Shown piece after piece: positions 24,028 through 32,042 of a stretch of DNA of 64,000 bases (position 1 is the stretch's first letter; each line of letters begins with the position of its first letter). The stretch is from Streptomyces sp. SN-593 (GTDB lineage: Bacteria > Actinomycetota > Actinomycetes > Streptomycetales > Streptomycetaceae): positions 5,149,001 through 5,213,000 of the forward strand of contig NZ_AP018365.1 in the NCBI RefSeq assembly GCF_016756395.1, written 5' to 3'. A program made the position numbers and the translations under genes. The notes beneath the pieces were generated by a model that was not told the DNA's origin, searched no databases, and saw only the letters and a list, made by a program, of their open reading frames with translations.

Positions 24028-24155
24028 AGAAGACACCTGCCTCGCGTCCAAAGTGCCATCAACCGCTCGCGTTATGTGTCCGTCAGAGAAATCTATTTGC
24101 CGCGGAAGGGCTTCTTCCCTGACAGTGCAGCCGTGTCACTTACTCGGAGGAGATA

Positions 24156-24908
24156 GTGAGGATGATTGACCCTGATCCGATGACGGGTACGAGTAGCGGA
24201 ATTCGTACGCATTTTTCCCACCTTTCCACCATTGGCGCCAAAGTGATTGAAAGTTCGGTGTCATCACATTCGGTGCTACTTGGCGAGATTCTCCAACTTG
24301 AGGCAGATATTGGAGCGTGGGAAAGTTGTATATCTATGCGCCCAGAATCTGAGCAGATAGCCGATGCACGACGTGAACTTGGGTTTGCCGCTTACGCCGC
24401 CTGTTGTGGACTCTATCGACTGGCTTTCAGTGGTATTCGAACGTTCTTGGAGCTGAGTTTTGCGGCGGTTTATTTTTCCGCGAATGAGCTGCATCGCCGA
24501 CAGTGGGTCGCCGACCGGCGAGATTTCTCTTGGTCGCAGGCGCTTGATGAAGAGAACGGCGTACTCTCTAAGAAATTCATTCAGGAATTCTTGAGAGATA
24601 GCGTTGGGGAGGCAAGTTTCTACGCCGCAATGGCGGCGCGCTCCTATAGGCACTGTTCGCAATTTATTCACGGCAAGTCGGCGGTCACCAAAGACCTGCC
24701 TCGCGATATGCGGTTTTCGACCGATGCTCTTGCCGACTGGGCAGCAACTGCACGAAACTCCGCGCAGTCGGTTCTATTCGCGCTCTACGGACGGTACGCC
24801 TCGGAGTTGATTCCCGGTGATGCCGGCGTCTTGGGCGCTACCCTGGAACATAGCTTCCTTCATCTAAAATCAGTAAGGTCGATACTCGGATTGCCCGTGG
24901 AGGGGTAA
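24156..24908 (+). CDS. Helical protein with R-x6-H motif, partner of the ATPase
   Basis: A 250-aa, mostly helical protein with no family I can name. At its centre are a helix-rich segment ARRELGFAAYAACCGLYRLAFSG and ELSFAAVYFSANELHRRQW, and the motif RHCSQFIHG (Arg165-x6-His172). It resembles HEPN-type R-x4-6-H nuclease/effector motifs and the S.F.HG motif of small helical defence proteins. GTG at 24156 is preferred because GGAGGAG lies 5 nt upstream; ATG at 24162 is an alternative. Codon use is far more A/T-rich than the host, and the gene ends 4 nt before the ATPase. Confidence 0.7.
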   Translation: MRMIDPDPMTGTSSGIRTHFSHLSTIGAKVIESSVSSHSVLLGEILQLEADIGAWESCISMRPESEQIADARRELGFAAYAACCGLYRLAFSGIRTFLELSFAAVYFSANELHRRQWVADRRDFSWSQALDEENGVLSKKFIQEFLRDSVGEASFYAAMAARSYRHCSQFIHGKSAVTKDLPRDMRFSTDALADWAATARNSAQSVLFALYGRYASELIPGDAGVLGATLEHSFLHLKSVRSILGLPVEG

Positions 24909-24912
24909 CGTA

Positions 24913-26505
24913 ATGCAGAGCGAGATCGTTTATAGGACTGAAGACATTCCGCCCGAGGAGATTCTTGATTATTTTGTTGAGACTGACACGGATAGGCAGC
25001 TTATTGATTTTCTGAAGGGGCGTTCCCCTGTCATCCTAAAAGGAAGCAGGGGGGTGGGAAAATCGTTCTTGATGCGAGCCGCAGAGGCCGAGATCAGGAA
25101 GAATTTTCCCACGCAGCGAATCCTTCCCGTCTATGTGACTTTTGCCCAAGCTAGTCTAATTCGTCAAGATACGCCTGACCGTTTTTTGCTTTGGATGATG
25201 GCTAAATTGTGTACCAGCATCTTGAGGGCGGCTTCGACTTTCGGATTGACGCTTCCTGGAGGGTCGGCAATTACGGCAATCCAGGGCAGTGCGGCCATCG
25301 GCAATTATGCTGGCATGCAGAAGGTAGAGGCAATATTCGAGTCTTCTTGGATGCAGGAGAAAGAGGAGCAGCTGCCTGTAGCAATCCCCGATCCTGAAGT
25401 TCTTCGTGACGCAGTAGAAGATCTCTGTCGCCATACTGGTACGAGGCGAGTGGTTGTCTTTGTGGACGAAGCGGCGCACGTCTTCATCCCCGAGCAGCAG
25501 CGCCAATTCTTTACGCTAATGCGTGATTTGCGTAGTCCATATATAACCGTGAAGGCGGCGGTATATCCAGGTGCGACCTCCTATGGTCATGTGTTCCAGC
25601 CGACGCATGATGCGACTGTGCTTTCAGTGGATCGACTTGTCACGGATGGTAAGTATGCGGGCGCGATGAGGTCTATTGTTTACAAGCAGGATGCCAGCCT
25701 TAAGAAGCAGATTGAGCCGAATGGTGATGTTTTCGATACCCTTGCGTATGCCGCTACGGGAAACCCAAGGATTTTGCTAAAGACGCTCCTGATGAGATCT
25801 CCTTTCAATCGAAGGAATATCCAAGAAACGATCAGAGAGTACTATCGCGGAGACATATGGGGTGAACATTCAAACCTTGGCGAGAGATACCCAGGTCATC
25901 GTGCGCTTATCGACTGGGGGAGGGGGTTCATCGAAGATGCGGTCTTGCCTGCACTTTACGCACGAAACCAGAGATCTTCTCAGACGTCATCGTATTTCTG
26001 GGTTCATAGAGATGCGCCGCAAGCAGTCCGTGAAGCTCTGAGACTACTCTGCTATAGCGGAATTGTGCAGGAAGGTGATTCTGGCATGCGGGCTACGCGA
26101 GGGGAGATCGGCACGCGCTACATGGTCAACCTAGGATGCCTGTTTGCCCAGGATGCGGAGCCAATTAAATTTGGTCAGAATGTCAGGCAGAACCTTCATC
26201 TTAAGCGTATGGTCGAATACGGCGCCAACCACCCGGCGTATCGTCCGATTGACACCTTCTCGCTTGACGGAATTGACACCGCTGGCAACCAGGCTCTAGA
26301 GAGTCAGCTCGATAGATCGATCGATTATCTTGATGTTACCGATTTTCAACGAGAAAAGCTGCGTGATCTCCGCTTGCTTACAATCGGCGAAGTGCTCAGA
26401 TCCAACGAGGATGTATTCAAGCGGGCGTATTATGTCGGCACTAAGAGGGCGCGGCAAATCAGAAATGCCGCCATCATTGCGGTATTGGAATACTTGTCCG
26501 GCTGA
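24913..26505 (+). CDS. ORC/AAA+-like P-loop ATPase with C-terminal helix-hairpin-helix
   Basis: A 530-aa protein in the AT-rich unit. Walker A is GSRGVGKS (44-51) and Walker B is VVVFVDE (180-186), followed by AAVYPGATSYG (sensor-1-like) and ATGNPRILLKTLL (GNPR, the sensor-2 style of ORC/Cdc6 and STAND-type ATPases). A middle region (about 340-450) looks winged-helix-like. The last ~60 residues, from DYLDVTDFQREKLRDLRLL to VFKRAYYVGTKRARQIRN, form a helix-hairpin-helix like that of the RNA polymerase alpha C-terminal domain. GGAGGGG overlaps the end of the previous gene, so both are co-translated. It plausibly senses DNA and controls the partner protein. Confidence 0.75.
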   Translation: MQSEIVYRTEDIPPEEILDYFVETDTDRQLIDFLKGRSPVILKGSRGVGKSFLMRAAEAEIRKNFPTQRILPVYVTFAQASLIRQDTPDRFLLWMMAKLCTSILRAASTFGLTLPGGSAITAIQGSAAIGNYAGMQKVEAIFESSWMQEKEEQLPVAIPDPEVLRDAVEDLCRHTGTRRVVVFVDEAAHVFIPEQQRQFFTLMRDLRSPYITVKAAVYPGATSYGHVFQPTHDATVLSVDRLVTDGKYAGAMRSIVYKQDASLKKQIEPNGDVFDTLAYAATGNPRILLKTLLMRSPFNRRNIQETIREYYRGDIWGEHSNLGERYPGHRALIDWGRGFIEDAVLPALYARNQRSSQTSSYFWVHRDAPQAVREALRLLCYSGIVQEGDSGMRATRGEIGTRYMVNLGCLFAQDAEPIKFGQNVRQNLHLKRMVEYGANHPAYRPIDTFSLDGIDTAGNQALESQLDRSIDYLDVTDFQREKLRDLRLLTIGEVLRSNEDVFKRAYYVGTKRARQIRNAAIIAVLEYLSG

Positions 26506-26639
26506 CTTGTGTGAATTCCTGCCGCGGCGGTTATGCTCGCACCAAGATCGGGACGTGGCATGGACGAGGCATTGGTCAAGCGACGGAGGATTGCGAGGAG
26601 GGCCTGGTCGGGGCGTCAACACCCGGGGTGGGCAAGCCA

Positions 26640-26741
26640 ACTGTAAATCCGTCGGCTTAGCCTACCGTGGTTCGAATCCACGTGCCGCCACACCATGAAG
26701 AGGGCCCCTCACCTGCGCTTGCGCGGGGGAGGGGCCCTCTT
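26640..26741. repeat. attR: 102-bp integration repeat (right copy)
   Basis: Exact copy of 6682-6783: a truncated tRNA-Tyr 3' half (not a functional tRNA) and the terminator hairpin. It marks the right end of the element; the chromosome resumes at 26742. A 28-codon basic reading frame beginning at ATG 26560 uses the TAA inside this repeat as its stop, but there is no other evidence that it is a gene. Confidence 0.95.
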
Positions 26742-26807
26742 CGTGTGCGGGGAGCCGGGGGGCTCCGGGGCGGGCAACGGGTGCGGTGGCGGGGGTGGTC
26801 GGGGGTG

Positions 26808-27683
26808 TCAGGGGGCCGTCGGGATGTCGCCGCGCAGCGTGATGCGGTGCATGACGCGGCGCGTGTCGCCGTAGTCGCGGTTGGCGTAGTGCGCGGTGCT
26901 GCGGTTGTCCCACAGGGCGACGTCGCCCCGGCGCCAGCGGTGCCGGACGACGTGCTCGGGCTTGGTCAGGTGGGCGTAGAGGATGTCGAGCAGTCCGCGG
27001 CTCTCCTCCGCCGAGACACCGACGACGTGCGAGGTGAACCCGGGGTTGACGAACAGCCCCTTGCGGCCGCTCTCCGGGTGCACCCGCACGACCGGGTGCT
27101 CCACCGGTACGAGGTCGGTGAAGGTCTCCCCCTCCCAGACGTTGCCGCGCCCCTTGCGGCGCTGCGCGAGGTAGTAGCCGAACTCGCGGCTGCCGTCGTG
27201 CACCGCGGTGAGCGTGTCCACGTGGGCGCGCAGCCCCGGCGACAGCGACTCGTAGGCGAGTTGGCTGTCCGCCCAGTTCGTGTCACCTCCGTACGGCGGC
27301 AGTTCCACCGCGCGCAGCACGGAGATCGCCGGGGGACGCCGTACGAAGGTGACGTCGGTGTGCCAGATGTCGGCGAAGCCGTTGTCCTGGCTGTCCACGG
27401 CGTACACCTCGGGCGGGACGTCGCCGGAGTCGTGGACGGGGTGGCCCGCGGTGACCTCCCCCAGCCGCCGGCCGAAGTCGATCTGCGCGGCGTCGTCGAC
27501 GTCCTGGTCGCGCAGGAAGAGCACCTTGTGCTCCACGAGGGCCTCGCGGAGCGCCTGCACCTGGCCGTCCCGGAGGCGGGTGAGGTCGATGTCGTGGACC
27601 TCGGCGCCGAAACGGGGGCCCAGCCTGGTGAGGTTCAGCTCCGCGCGGACGTCGGTGGCCGGCTGTTCGCTGGTGACGGTCAT
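26808..27683 (-). CDS. TauD/TfdA-family 2-oxoglutarate dioxygenase
   Basis: Fe(II)/2-oxoglutarate-dependent dioxygenase of 291 aa, the kind that oxidises taurine or alkylsulfonates to release sulfite. The iron ligands are His108-x-Asp110 (WHTDVTF) and distal His265 (NRSTAHYANRDYG); the 2-oxoglutarate-binding Arg276 follows at the expected spacing (DTRRVMHR). It is the last gene of the leftward sulfonate operon, just inside the chromosome beyond attR. The substrate is probably a sulfonate, judging from the transporter. Confidence 0.88.
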   Translation of the reverse strand: MTVTSEQPATDVRAELNLTRLGPRFGAEVHDIDLTRLRDGQVQALREALVEHKVLFLRDQDVDDAAQIDFGRRLGEVTAGHPVHDSGDVPPEVYAVDSQDNGFADIWHTDVTFVRRPPAISVLRAVELPPYGGDTNWADSQLAYESLSPGLRAHVDTLTAVHDGSREFGYYLAQRRKGRGNVWEGETFTDLVPVEHPVVRVHPESGRKGLFVNPGFTSHVVGVSAEESRGLLDILYAHLTKPEHVVRHRWRRGDVALWDNRSTAHYANRDYGDTRRVMHRITLRGDIPTAP

Positions 27684-27809
27684 CGTTGGTCGTTCCTCTC
27701 TTCTCGCGGCTCTGTCGCGGACGGTGGTCCGTTCGTGCGGTTCGCTCTGCTCCTCTCCTTCGCTCCGTGCCGTTCGTGCGGGAGTCGTTCCGCCCGCCGC
27801 GCCGGCCGG

Positions 27810-28775
27810 TCAGGCCGCCGCGGCCTTCACCGCGTGGGCGACGCGGGTGCGCAACTCGGCGAAGCGGGGCGAGTCCCGCAGTTGCTCCGCGTCGACGTCG
27901 CCGCGCGGCAGGTCGATCGGCAGGTCGAGGACGACGGTGCCGGGCCGCTTGCCGAGCACGACGATGCGGGTGCCGAGGAACACCGCCTCGTCGGCGGAGT
28001 GGGTGACGAAGACCGCGGTGGTGCCGGTCTGGTCGGTGACCTCGCGGATGTCCTCCTGCAACCGCTCGCGGGTCAGGGCGTCCAGCGCGGCGAACGGTTC
28101 GTCGAGCAGGAACAGCGGGTTCTTCGCGGCCAGCGCCCGGGCGATGGCGACGCGCTGCTGCTGGCCGCCGGAGATCTCCCAGGTCCGCCGGCTCTCGACG
28201 CCCTCCAGCCCGACCCGGGCCAGGAGTTCGGCGCGCCGCTGCGGCCACAGCTCCCGGGCGACCCCGGCGTAGCGCAGGGCCAGGTCGACGTTGCCCCGCA
28301 CCGTGCGCCAGGGGAACAGCCGCGGCTGCTGGAACACCAGGCTCGCCGCCTTCCCGGGCCGCGGTGCGGCGCCCGCGACCTCGATCGAGCCGTGGGTGGG
28401 CTGCTCGAAGCCGGCGACCAGCCGCAGCAGCGTGCTCTTGCCGCAGCCGGAGGCACCCACCAGCACCAGGAACTCGCCGGCGGGCACGCTCAGGTCGATC
28501 GGCCCCACCGCGGTGATCGCCCGGTCCCCGCGGCCGTAGCGGTGCGTCACGTCGCGCAGGCGTACGGCCTCGGCCCGCGCCGGCGCGGTACCGGTCCCGC
28601 CCTCGGTTTCGCCGGCCGGGCCGGCACCGGTCACCCGCCCGGCTCCGTTGACGGCGTCGGCTCCGCTCCGGGCCCCGGCACCGGCGCCGGCCTCGGCCTC
28701 GGCCCCTGCGCCGCCCCGCCGCTCCGCGCCGGGGGGCCGGTGGGTCGCCGTACCGGCGGGCTCAGGCGAGGACAC
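27810..28775 (-). CDS. ssuB: Sulfonate/taurine-type ABC transporter ATP-binding protein
   Basis: ATPase of the uptake system, 321 aa. Walker A VGASGCGKST, Q-loop VFQQPRLFPWRT, signature ISGGQQQRVAIARAL, Walker B LFLLDEPFAALD and H-loop VFVTHSADEA are all intact. The first ~70 residues are an Ala/Gly/Glu-rich extension (possibly a later start is used). Its GTG start overlaps the 3' end of the binding-protein gene by 14 nt. It is cytosolic and membrane-associated. The Q-loop and overall form match SsuB/TauB; substrate type is inferred from neighbours. Confidence 0.88.
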   Translation of the reverse strand: MSSPEPAGTATHRPPGAERRGGAGAEAEAGAGAGARSGADAVNGAGRVTGAGPAGETEGGTGTAPARAEAVRLRDVTHRYGRGDRAITAVGPIDLSVPAGEFLVLVGASGCGKSTLLRLVAGFEQPTHGSIEVAGAAPRPGKAASLVFQQPRLFPWRTVRGNVDLALRYAGVARELWPQRRAELLARVGLEGVESRRTWEISGGQQQRVAIARALAAKNPLFLLDEPFAALDALTRERLQEDIREVTDQTGTTAVFVTHSADEAVFLGTRIVVLGKRPGTVVLDLPIDLPRGDVDAEQLRDSPRFAELRTRVAHAVKAAAA

Positions 28776-29931
28776 CGGGCAGCCCCTTCAGGTAGAGCGC
28801 CTTGCCGACCGTCGCCCGGCTCGGCGCGGCCGGGATCTGCTTCTGGGCGGCCAGGAACCCCGCGGTGCTGGTGACGTAGTCCACCAGCTTGCCCGGGCTG
28901 CCGTCCGTGCCCAGCCACTGCGCGGAGGACTCCTCAGCGGGGGTGAGGAAGACGCCCTGCGCGAGCTGCGCCCTGGCGTCCGCCAGGCTGATGCCCAACT
29001 CGGCCGCCACCGAACGCGCGGTCCCGTCCGGGTCGGATGCGAGCAGGCGCAGGGCGTGCGCCTCGGTCCGGCGCCAGACGTCGATGGCGTGCGGGTCCCT
29101 GGCGATCAGCTCGTCCGTCACCACCGCCAGGTCCAGGGTCGGCTTGCCGCCCGCCCCGATGCTCTTGCTGCTGACGAGTTGGACGCCGGTCTTCCGCAAC
29201 TCGTCCAGGGTCGGCAGCCACACGTAGGCGGCGTCGATGTCGCCGCGCTGCCAGGCGGCGAGGATCGGCTGCGGCTGGAGGTCGACGAGCTTGACGTCCG
29301 ACGCCTCCAGCCCCGCCTGCTGAAGGGCCGCCAGCAGGCTGTAGTGCGAGGTGGACGCGAAGGGGGTGGCCACCGTCTTCCCCTTGAGGCCGGCCACCGT
29401 CGTGATGCCGGTGCTCCTGCGCGCCACCAGCGCCTCGTTGTCGCCCGCGACGTCCAGGACGAACGCGGCCTTGTACGGGATCGGCGAGGAGCCCGAGATC
29501 CCGCTGGCGAACGGGCTGGAGCCCAGGGCGGCGATGTCCAGGGACTTGCCCAGGAACGCCTGGTTCACCGTGGCGCCCGAGTCGAACTTGATCCAGGTGA
29601 TCCGGTAGTCGGGCAGCGCCTTGGCCAGCAGCTTCTGGTTCTTCACGATCAGGTCCCCGCTGGGGAAGGCGAAGTACCCGATGCGCAGCCGCTTCCCGCC
29701 GCCACCGCTCCCGCCGCTCCCTCCGCAGGCGGTGAGCGCCGCGGAGGCCGTCGCCGCCAGGGCGCCGGCCATCACGGAGCGGCGGGACGGCCGGCGGCCG
29801 CCGGGCCCGAATCGAGGTCCGGGTCCGGGTCCTGTCCCGGTTCCCGGAACGTTTCCTACGGCGCTTCCGACGGCGTTTCCTGAGGAGTTTCCGGTGGCGT
29901 CATGGGTCACCGAACGTGTCATGGGGGCCAT
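28762..29931 (-). CDS. ssuA: Sulfonate-type ABC substrate-binding lipoprotein
   Basis: A 389-aa exported lipoprotein. The N-terminus holds a twin-arginine-like motif (RRPSRRSVMAG), a hydrophobic stretch and lipobox LTAC with Cys69 followed by a Gly/Ser linker. The mature part is a type-2 periplasmic-binding fold of the NitT/TauT family (RIGYFAFPSGDLIVKNQ; GLKGKTVATPFASTSHYSLLAALQQAGLE; DIDAAYVWLPTLDELRKTG). The start at 29931 has CCCAGGA upstream; ATG 29922 is an alternative. It delivers sulfonate or taurine to the permease encoded just upstream. Confidence 0.88.
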   Translation of the reverse strand: MAPMTRSVTHDATGNSSGNAVGSAVGNVPGTGTGPGPGPRFGPGGRRPSRRSVMAGALAATASAALTACGGSGGSGGGGKRLRIGYFAFPSGDLIVKNQKLLAKALPDYRITWIKFDSGATVNQAFLGKSLDIAALGSSPFASGISGSSPIPYKAAFVLDVAGDNEALVARRSTGITTVAGLKGKTVATPFASTSHYSLLAALQQAGLEASDVKLVDLQPQPILAAWQRGDIDAAYVWLPTLDELRKTGVQLVSSKSIGAGGKPTLDLAVVTDELIARDPHAIDVWRRTEAHALRLLASDPDGTARSVAAELGISLADARAQLAQGVFLTPAEESSAQWLGTDGSPGKLVDYVTSTAGFLAAQKQIPAAPSRATVGKALYLKGLPGVLA

Positions 29932-29981
29932 TCCTGGGTGAGGGGGAGGGGGATACGAAGGAGGGGGCGGGACGGCCCGCG

Positions 29982-30860
29982 TTACGAGCGGCCGCGCCAC
30001 GGCACCGCGCTGCGCTCCAGCCACAGCAGCAGGCCGTCGATGATCAGACCGGAGATCCCGATCACGAAGATGCCGACGATCACCACGGGGGTGTTGTTGT
30101 AGTTGGCGGCGTCCTTCACCATGCCGCCGATCCCGGGCAGCCCGTTCACCAACTCGGCCGCCACCAGCGACGAGTACGCCACGCCGACGGCCAGCCGGAT
30201 GCCGGTGAACGTCTCCGGGAGCGCGGACGGGACGACGATGTCCTTCACCACGTCCCACCGGGACGCGCCCAGGGCCCGCGCCGCCTCGATGAGGCTGCTC
30301 GGCACCGAGGAGACCGCCGTGGTGGTGGACACCGCGACCGGCGGGAAGGCGGCCACGGCCAGCAGCGTGATCTTCGGCTCCTCGTTGATGCCCAGCCACA
30401 CGATGAGCAGCGAGAAGTAGGCCAGCGGCGGCAGGGTGCGCAGGAACGTGATCCACGGCTCGAACAGCGCCCGCACCCACCGCACGCTGCCCATCACCAG
30501 GCCGAACAGCACGCCGATCACGATGCCGCTGCCCGCCCCGACACCGATCCGCCGCAGGCTGATGGCCAGGTGCTCGATCAGGAGCTTGCCGTCGTAGCCG
30601 CGCACGCCGTCATGCGTCGTGGACACGTCGACGAACGCGTCCCACACCTTGGCCGGCGGCGGGACCAGGATGTCGCTCCACCGTCCGCTCGACGCGACCG
30701 ACTGCCACAGCGCGAGGAACACCCCGAGCGAGAGCAGCGGCAGGCCGAGGCGTACGAGCAGGGTCCGGCCGGCCCGCTCGCCCCATCGTCGGCGGGGCGG
30801 GGCCGGGTCGCGTAAGGCTTCCTCTGCGCCGGAGTCCGGAACCGGCGGTGCGGTGGGCAA
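29982..30860 (-). CDS. ssuC: Sulfonate-type ABC transporter permease
   Basis: A 292-aa membrane protein with about six helices and the permease EAA loop IEAARALGASRWDVVKDIVVPSALPETFTG. It begins with a TTG codon (30860) and a charged, Arg-rich N-terminus. It is the first structural gene after the cysteine-rich leader peptide and is transcribed leftward with the binding protein, ATPase and dioxygenase. Confidence 0.9.
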   Translation of the reverse strand: MPTAPPVPDSGAEEALRDPAPPRRRWGERAGRTLLVRLGLPLLSLGVFLALWQSVASSGRWSDILVPPPAKVWDAFVDVSTTHDGVRGYDGKLLIEHLAISLRRIGVGAGSGIVIGVLFGLVMGSVRWVRALFEPWITFLRTLPPLAYFSLLIVWLGINEEPKITLLAVAAFPPVAVSTTTAVSSVPSSLIEAARALGASRWDVVKDIVVPSALPETFTGIRLAVGVAYSSLVAAELVNGLPGIGGMVKDAANYNNTPVVIVGIFVIGISGLIIDGLLLWLERSAVPWRGRS

Positions 30861-31163
30861 CGTGAGCCTCCAGGAAACGGGGAACAGGAACGGGAACGGG
30901 GACGCGGAACGGGGAAACGCGGAACAGGGCGCGGGAACAGCGAGCGGGGCAGGGCGGAGCAGGGAAGGGCAAGGCAGGGCCGTGCGGGGCCGCGGGGACG
31001 GGGCCGGCCAGGTGGGGCTCAGGTACGGCCGGACGGCAGCGCGCCACGCCGTCGGCGGACAGCCGCGCGGGCCGTGCGGCGGGGGAGGGCACCGGCGACG
31101 CGGTGCCGCGGGATGCCCGTCAGGCGGCGTCGCGGGACGCGCGCCACGCCTGGGGGCGAGAGG
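30861..31163 (-). other. Operon leader region: polypurine repeats and hairpins
   Basis: 303 nt between the leader-peptide stop and the permease start, with no convincing gene. It holds a run of short GGGAAC/GGAACGG repeats (about 30877-31000; pyrimidine-rich on the transcribed-RNA strand), an exact 12-bp direct repeat GCGCGCCACGCC at 31039-31050 and 31139-31150 (100 bp apart), and a 7-bp hairpin at 31088-31107. The hairpin could be part of an attenuator read after the leader peptide. Confidence 0.5.
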
Positions 31164-31235
31164 TCAGAGACAACACACGGCCGGGTGGCGGCACAGGTCA
31201 ATGACCAGTCGTCGCACCAGGTTCGTCTCTGTCAT
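31164..31235 (-). CDS. Cysteine-rich leader peptide of the sulfonate operon
   Basis: A 23-codon frame starting ATG at 31235 and ending TGA at 31164: MTETNLVRRLVID, then LCRHPAVCCL. Three Cys codons near the end, including a Cys-Cys pair right before the last residue, are placed to make a ribosome stall when charged tRNA-Cys is low. Cys-rich leader ORFs upstream of sulfur genes are described in mycobacteria as cysteine-responsive attenuators. A TACAGT hexamer lies 8 nt before the ATG, so the transcript may be leaderless. Function is inferred, not shown. Confidence 0.7.
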   Translation of the reverse strand: MTETNLVRRLVIDLCRHPAVCCL

Positions 31236-31245
31236 GGCAGAGGAC

Positions 31246-31262
31246 TGTACCGGGAAGGTACA
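31246..31262. promoter_or_regulatory. Operator-like dyad in the sulfonate promoter
   Basis: TGTACCGGGAAGGTACA: a perfect 6-bp inverted repeat around a 5-bp spacer, overlapping the candidate -10 TACAGT of the leader-peptide transcript. It is placed so that a bound dimer (for example the TetR protein encoded just upstream) would block transcription. Confidence 0.6.
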
Positions 31263-31304
31263 TGTCATGCCCAGGGTGCGTCCGCACCGTGGACGGCGGC
31301 CCGG

Positions 31305-31931
31305 TCAGCCGCCGTCGCCGCCGCGCAGGTACCGCGTGACCATGTCCACCAACTCGTTCTCGAACGTCTCGACGGGGATGGTCCGCGGATGGGCCATCAG
31401 CCGGTGGGTGTTGGTCTCCACCGTGAACAGGATCAGCTCGGCCGCCGTGTCGAGGTCGCGCACGCGGACGTCCGGGTGCCGGGCGAGGAGCTCGCGCAAC
31501 TGGGCTGTGCGGACCCTGCCGTGGCGTTCGATCGAGTCGAGCAGCTCACGGGAGGGCGACGCCTCCTCGATCATGATCCGCAGCAGGTGCGGATCGTCGC
31601 GGTGGTTGTCGACCGCGTCGCGCACCAGCGTCCGGACCACCGTCTCCAGACTGCCGGGGGACAGGTCGAGCCGGTCGGCCTGCGTCCAGCTACCGCGGTC
31701 GATGTGCCGCACCAGCAACTCGGCGAGGATCGCGTCCTTGTTCGGGAAGTACTGGTACAGCGAGCCGATGGAGATGCGGGCGTGCTCGGCGATGCGGTTG
31801 GTGGTGCCGGCGGCGTAGCCGTGCTCGGCGAAAACGTGAGCAGCGGCCGCGAGGATCCGCTCGCGGGTGAGCTCCGCGCGTACCTGGCGGGGCTTGCGAC
31901 GTGCCTGGAGACGGCGATCGGCCGACGGCAT
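31305..31931 (-). CDS. TetR-family transcriptional regulator
   Basis: A 208-aa regulator with an N-terminal TetR helix-turn-helix (RERILAAAAHVFAEHGYAAGTTNRIAEHARISIGSLYQYFPNKDAILAELL, residues ~22-74) and a variable ligand domain. It is divergent from the truncated SIP gene, with a dyad operator (31979-31994) between them, and lies directly upstream of the sulfonate operon promoter on the same strand. It may control either or both. The ligand is unknown. Confidence 0.88.
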   Translation of the reverse strand: MPSADRRLQARRKPRQVRAELTRERILAAAAHVFAEHGYAAGTTNRIAEHARISIGSLYQYFPNKDAILAELLVRHIDRGSWTQADRLDLSPGSLETVVRTLVRDAVDNHRDDPHLLRIMIEEASPSRELLDSIERHGRVRTAQLRELLARHPDVRVRDLDTAAELILFTVETNTHRLMAHPRTIPVETFENELVDMVTRYLRGGDGG

Positions 31932-31978
31932 CGGGACACCCTTCCGGGGCGGGGAAAGCGAGTAGCCAAAGAGCTGAG

Positions 31979-31994
31979 CTATTGTTCACAATAG
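31979..31994. promoter_or_regulatory. TetR-type operator between divergent genes
   Basis: CTATTGTTCACAATAG: a perfect 7-bp inverted repeat with a 2-bp spacer, in the gap between the TetR gene and the SIP remnant. A 15-codon frame from ATG 31999 ends on TGA 32044-32046, overlapping the SIP GTG at 32043, so translation of the remnant may be coupled to it. Confidence 0.65.
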
Positions 31995-32042
31995 CCCTAT
32001 GAACTGCGAGAACGCGAGTTTTCGAGACGCGGGCGGCTCGTC

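Larger units (their letters stand above)
6682..26741. mobile_element. AICE-type integrative element in tRNA-Tyr
   Basis: A 20-kb element delimited by the 102-bp direct repeats. Left to right it holds integrase and excisionase next to attL, a run of small AICE hypotheticals, a TraB-type FtsK/SpoIIIE translocase, a membrane protein, GntR regulators, a GT2 glycosyltransferase, XRE regulators, and a cargo segment ending at attR. The integrase is transcribed toward attL, as usual. No protein resembling the RepSA, RepAM or prim-pol initiators of AICEs is visible, so autonomous excised replication is doubtful. Two stretches (about 16850-17900 and 24040-26560) are clearly richer in A+T than the rest, indicating separate acquisition. 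Confidence 0.93.

Noticed and set aside
26560..26646. 28-codon basic peptide ending in attR
   Set aside because: No ribosome site or homologue pattern; the stop comes from the integration repeat, so it is probably chance.
26640..26690. Second tRNA-Tyr
   Set aside because: Only the 3' half is present; acceptor 5' strand and D arm are missing, so it is the attR remnant.
26667..28874. Plus-strand 735-codon frame across tauD and ssuB
   Set aside because: Shadow of two leftward genes with intact catalytic motifs.
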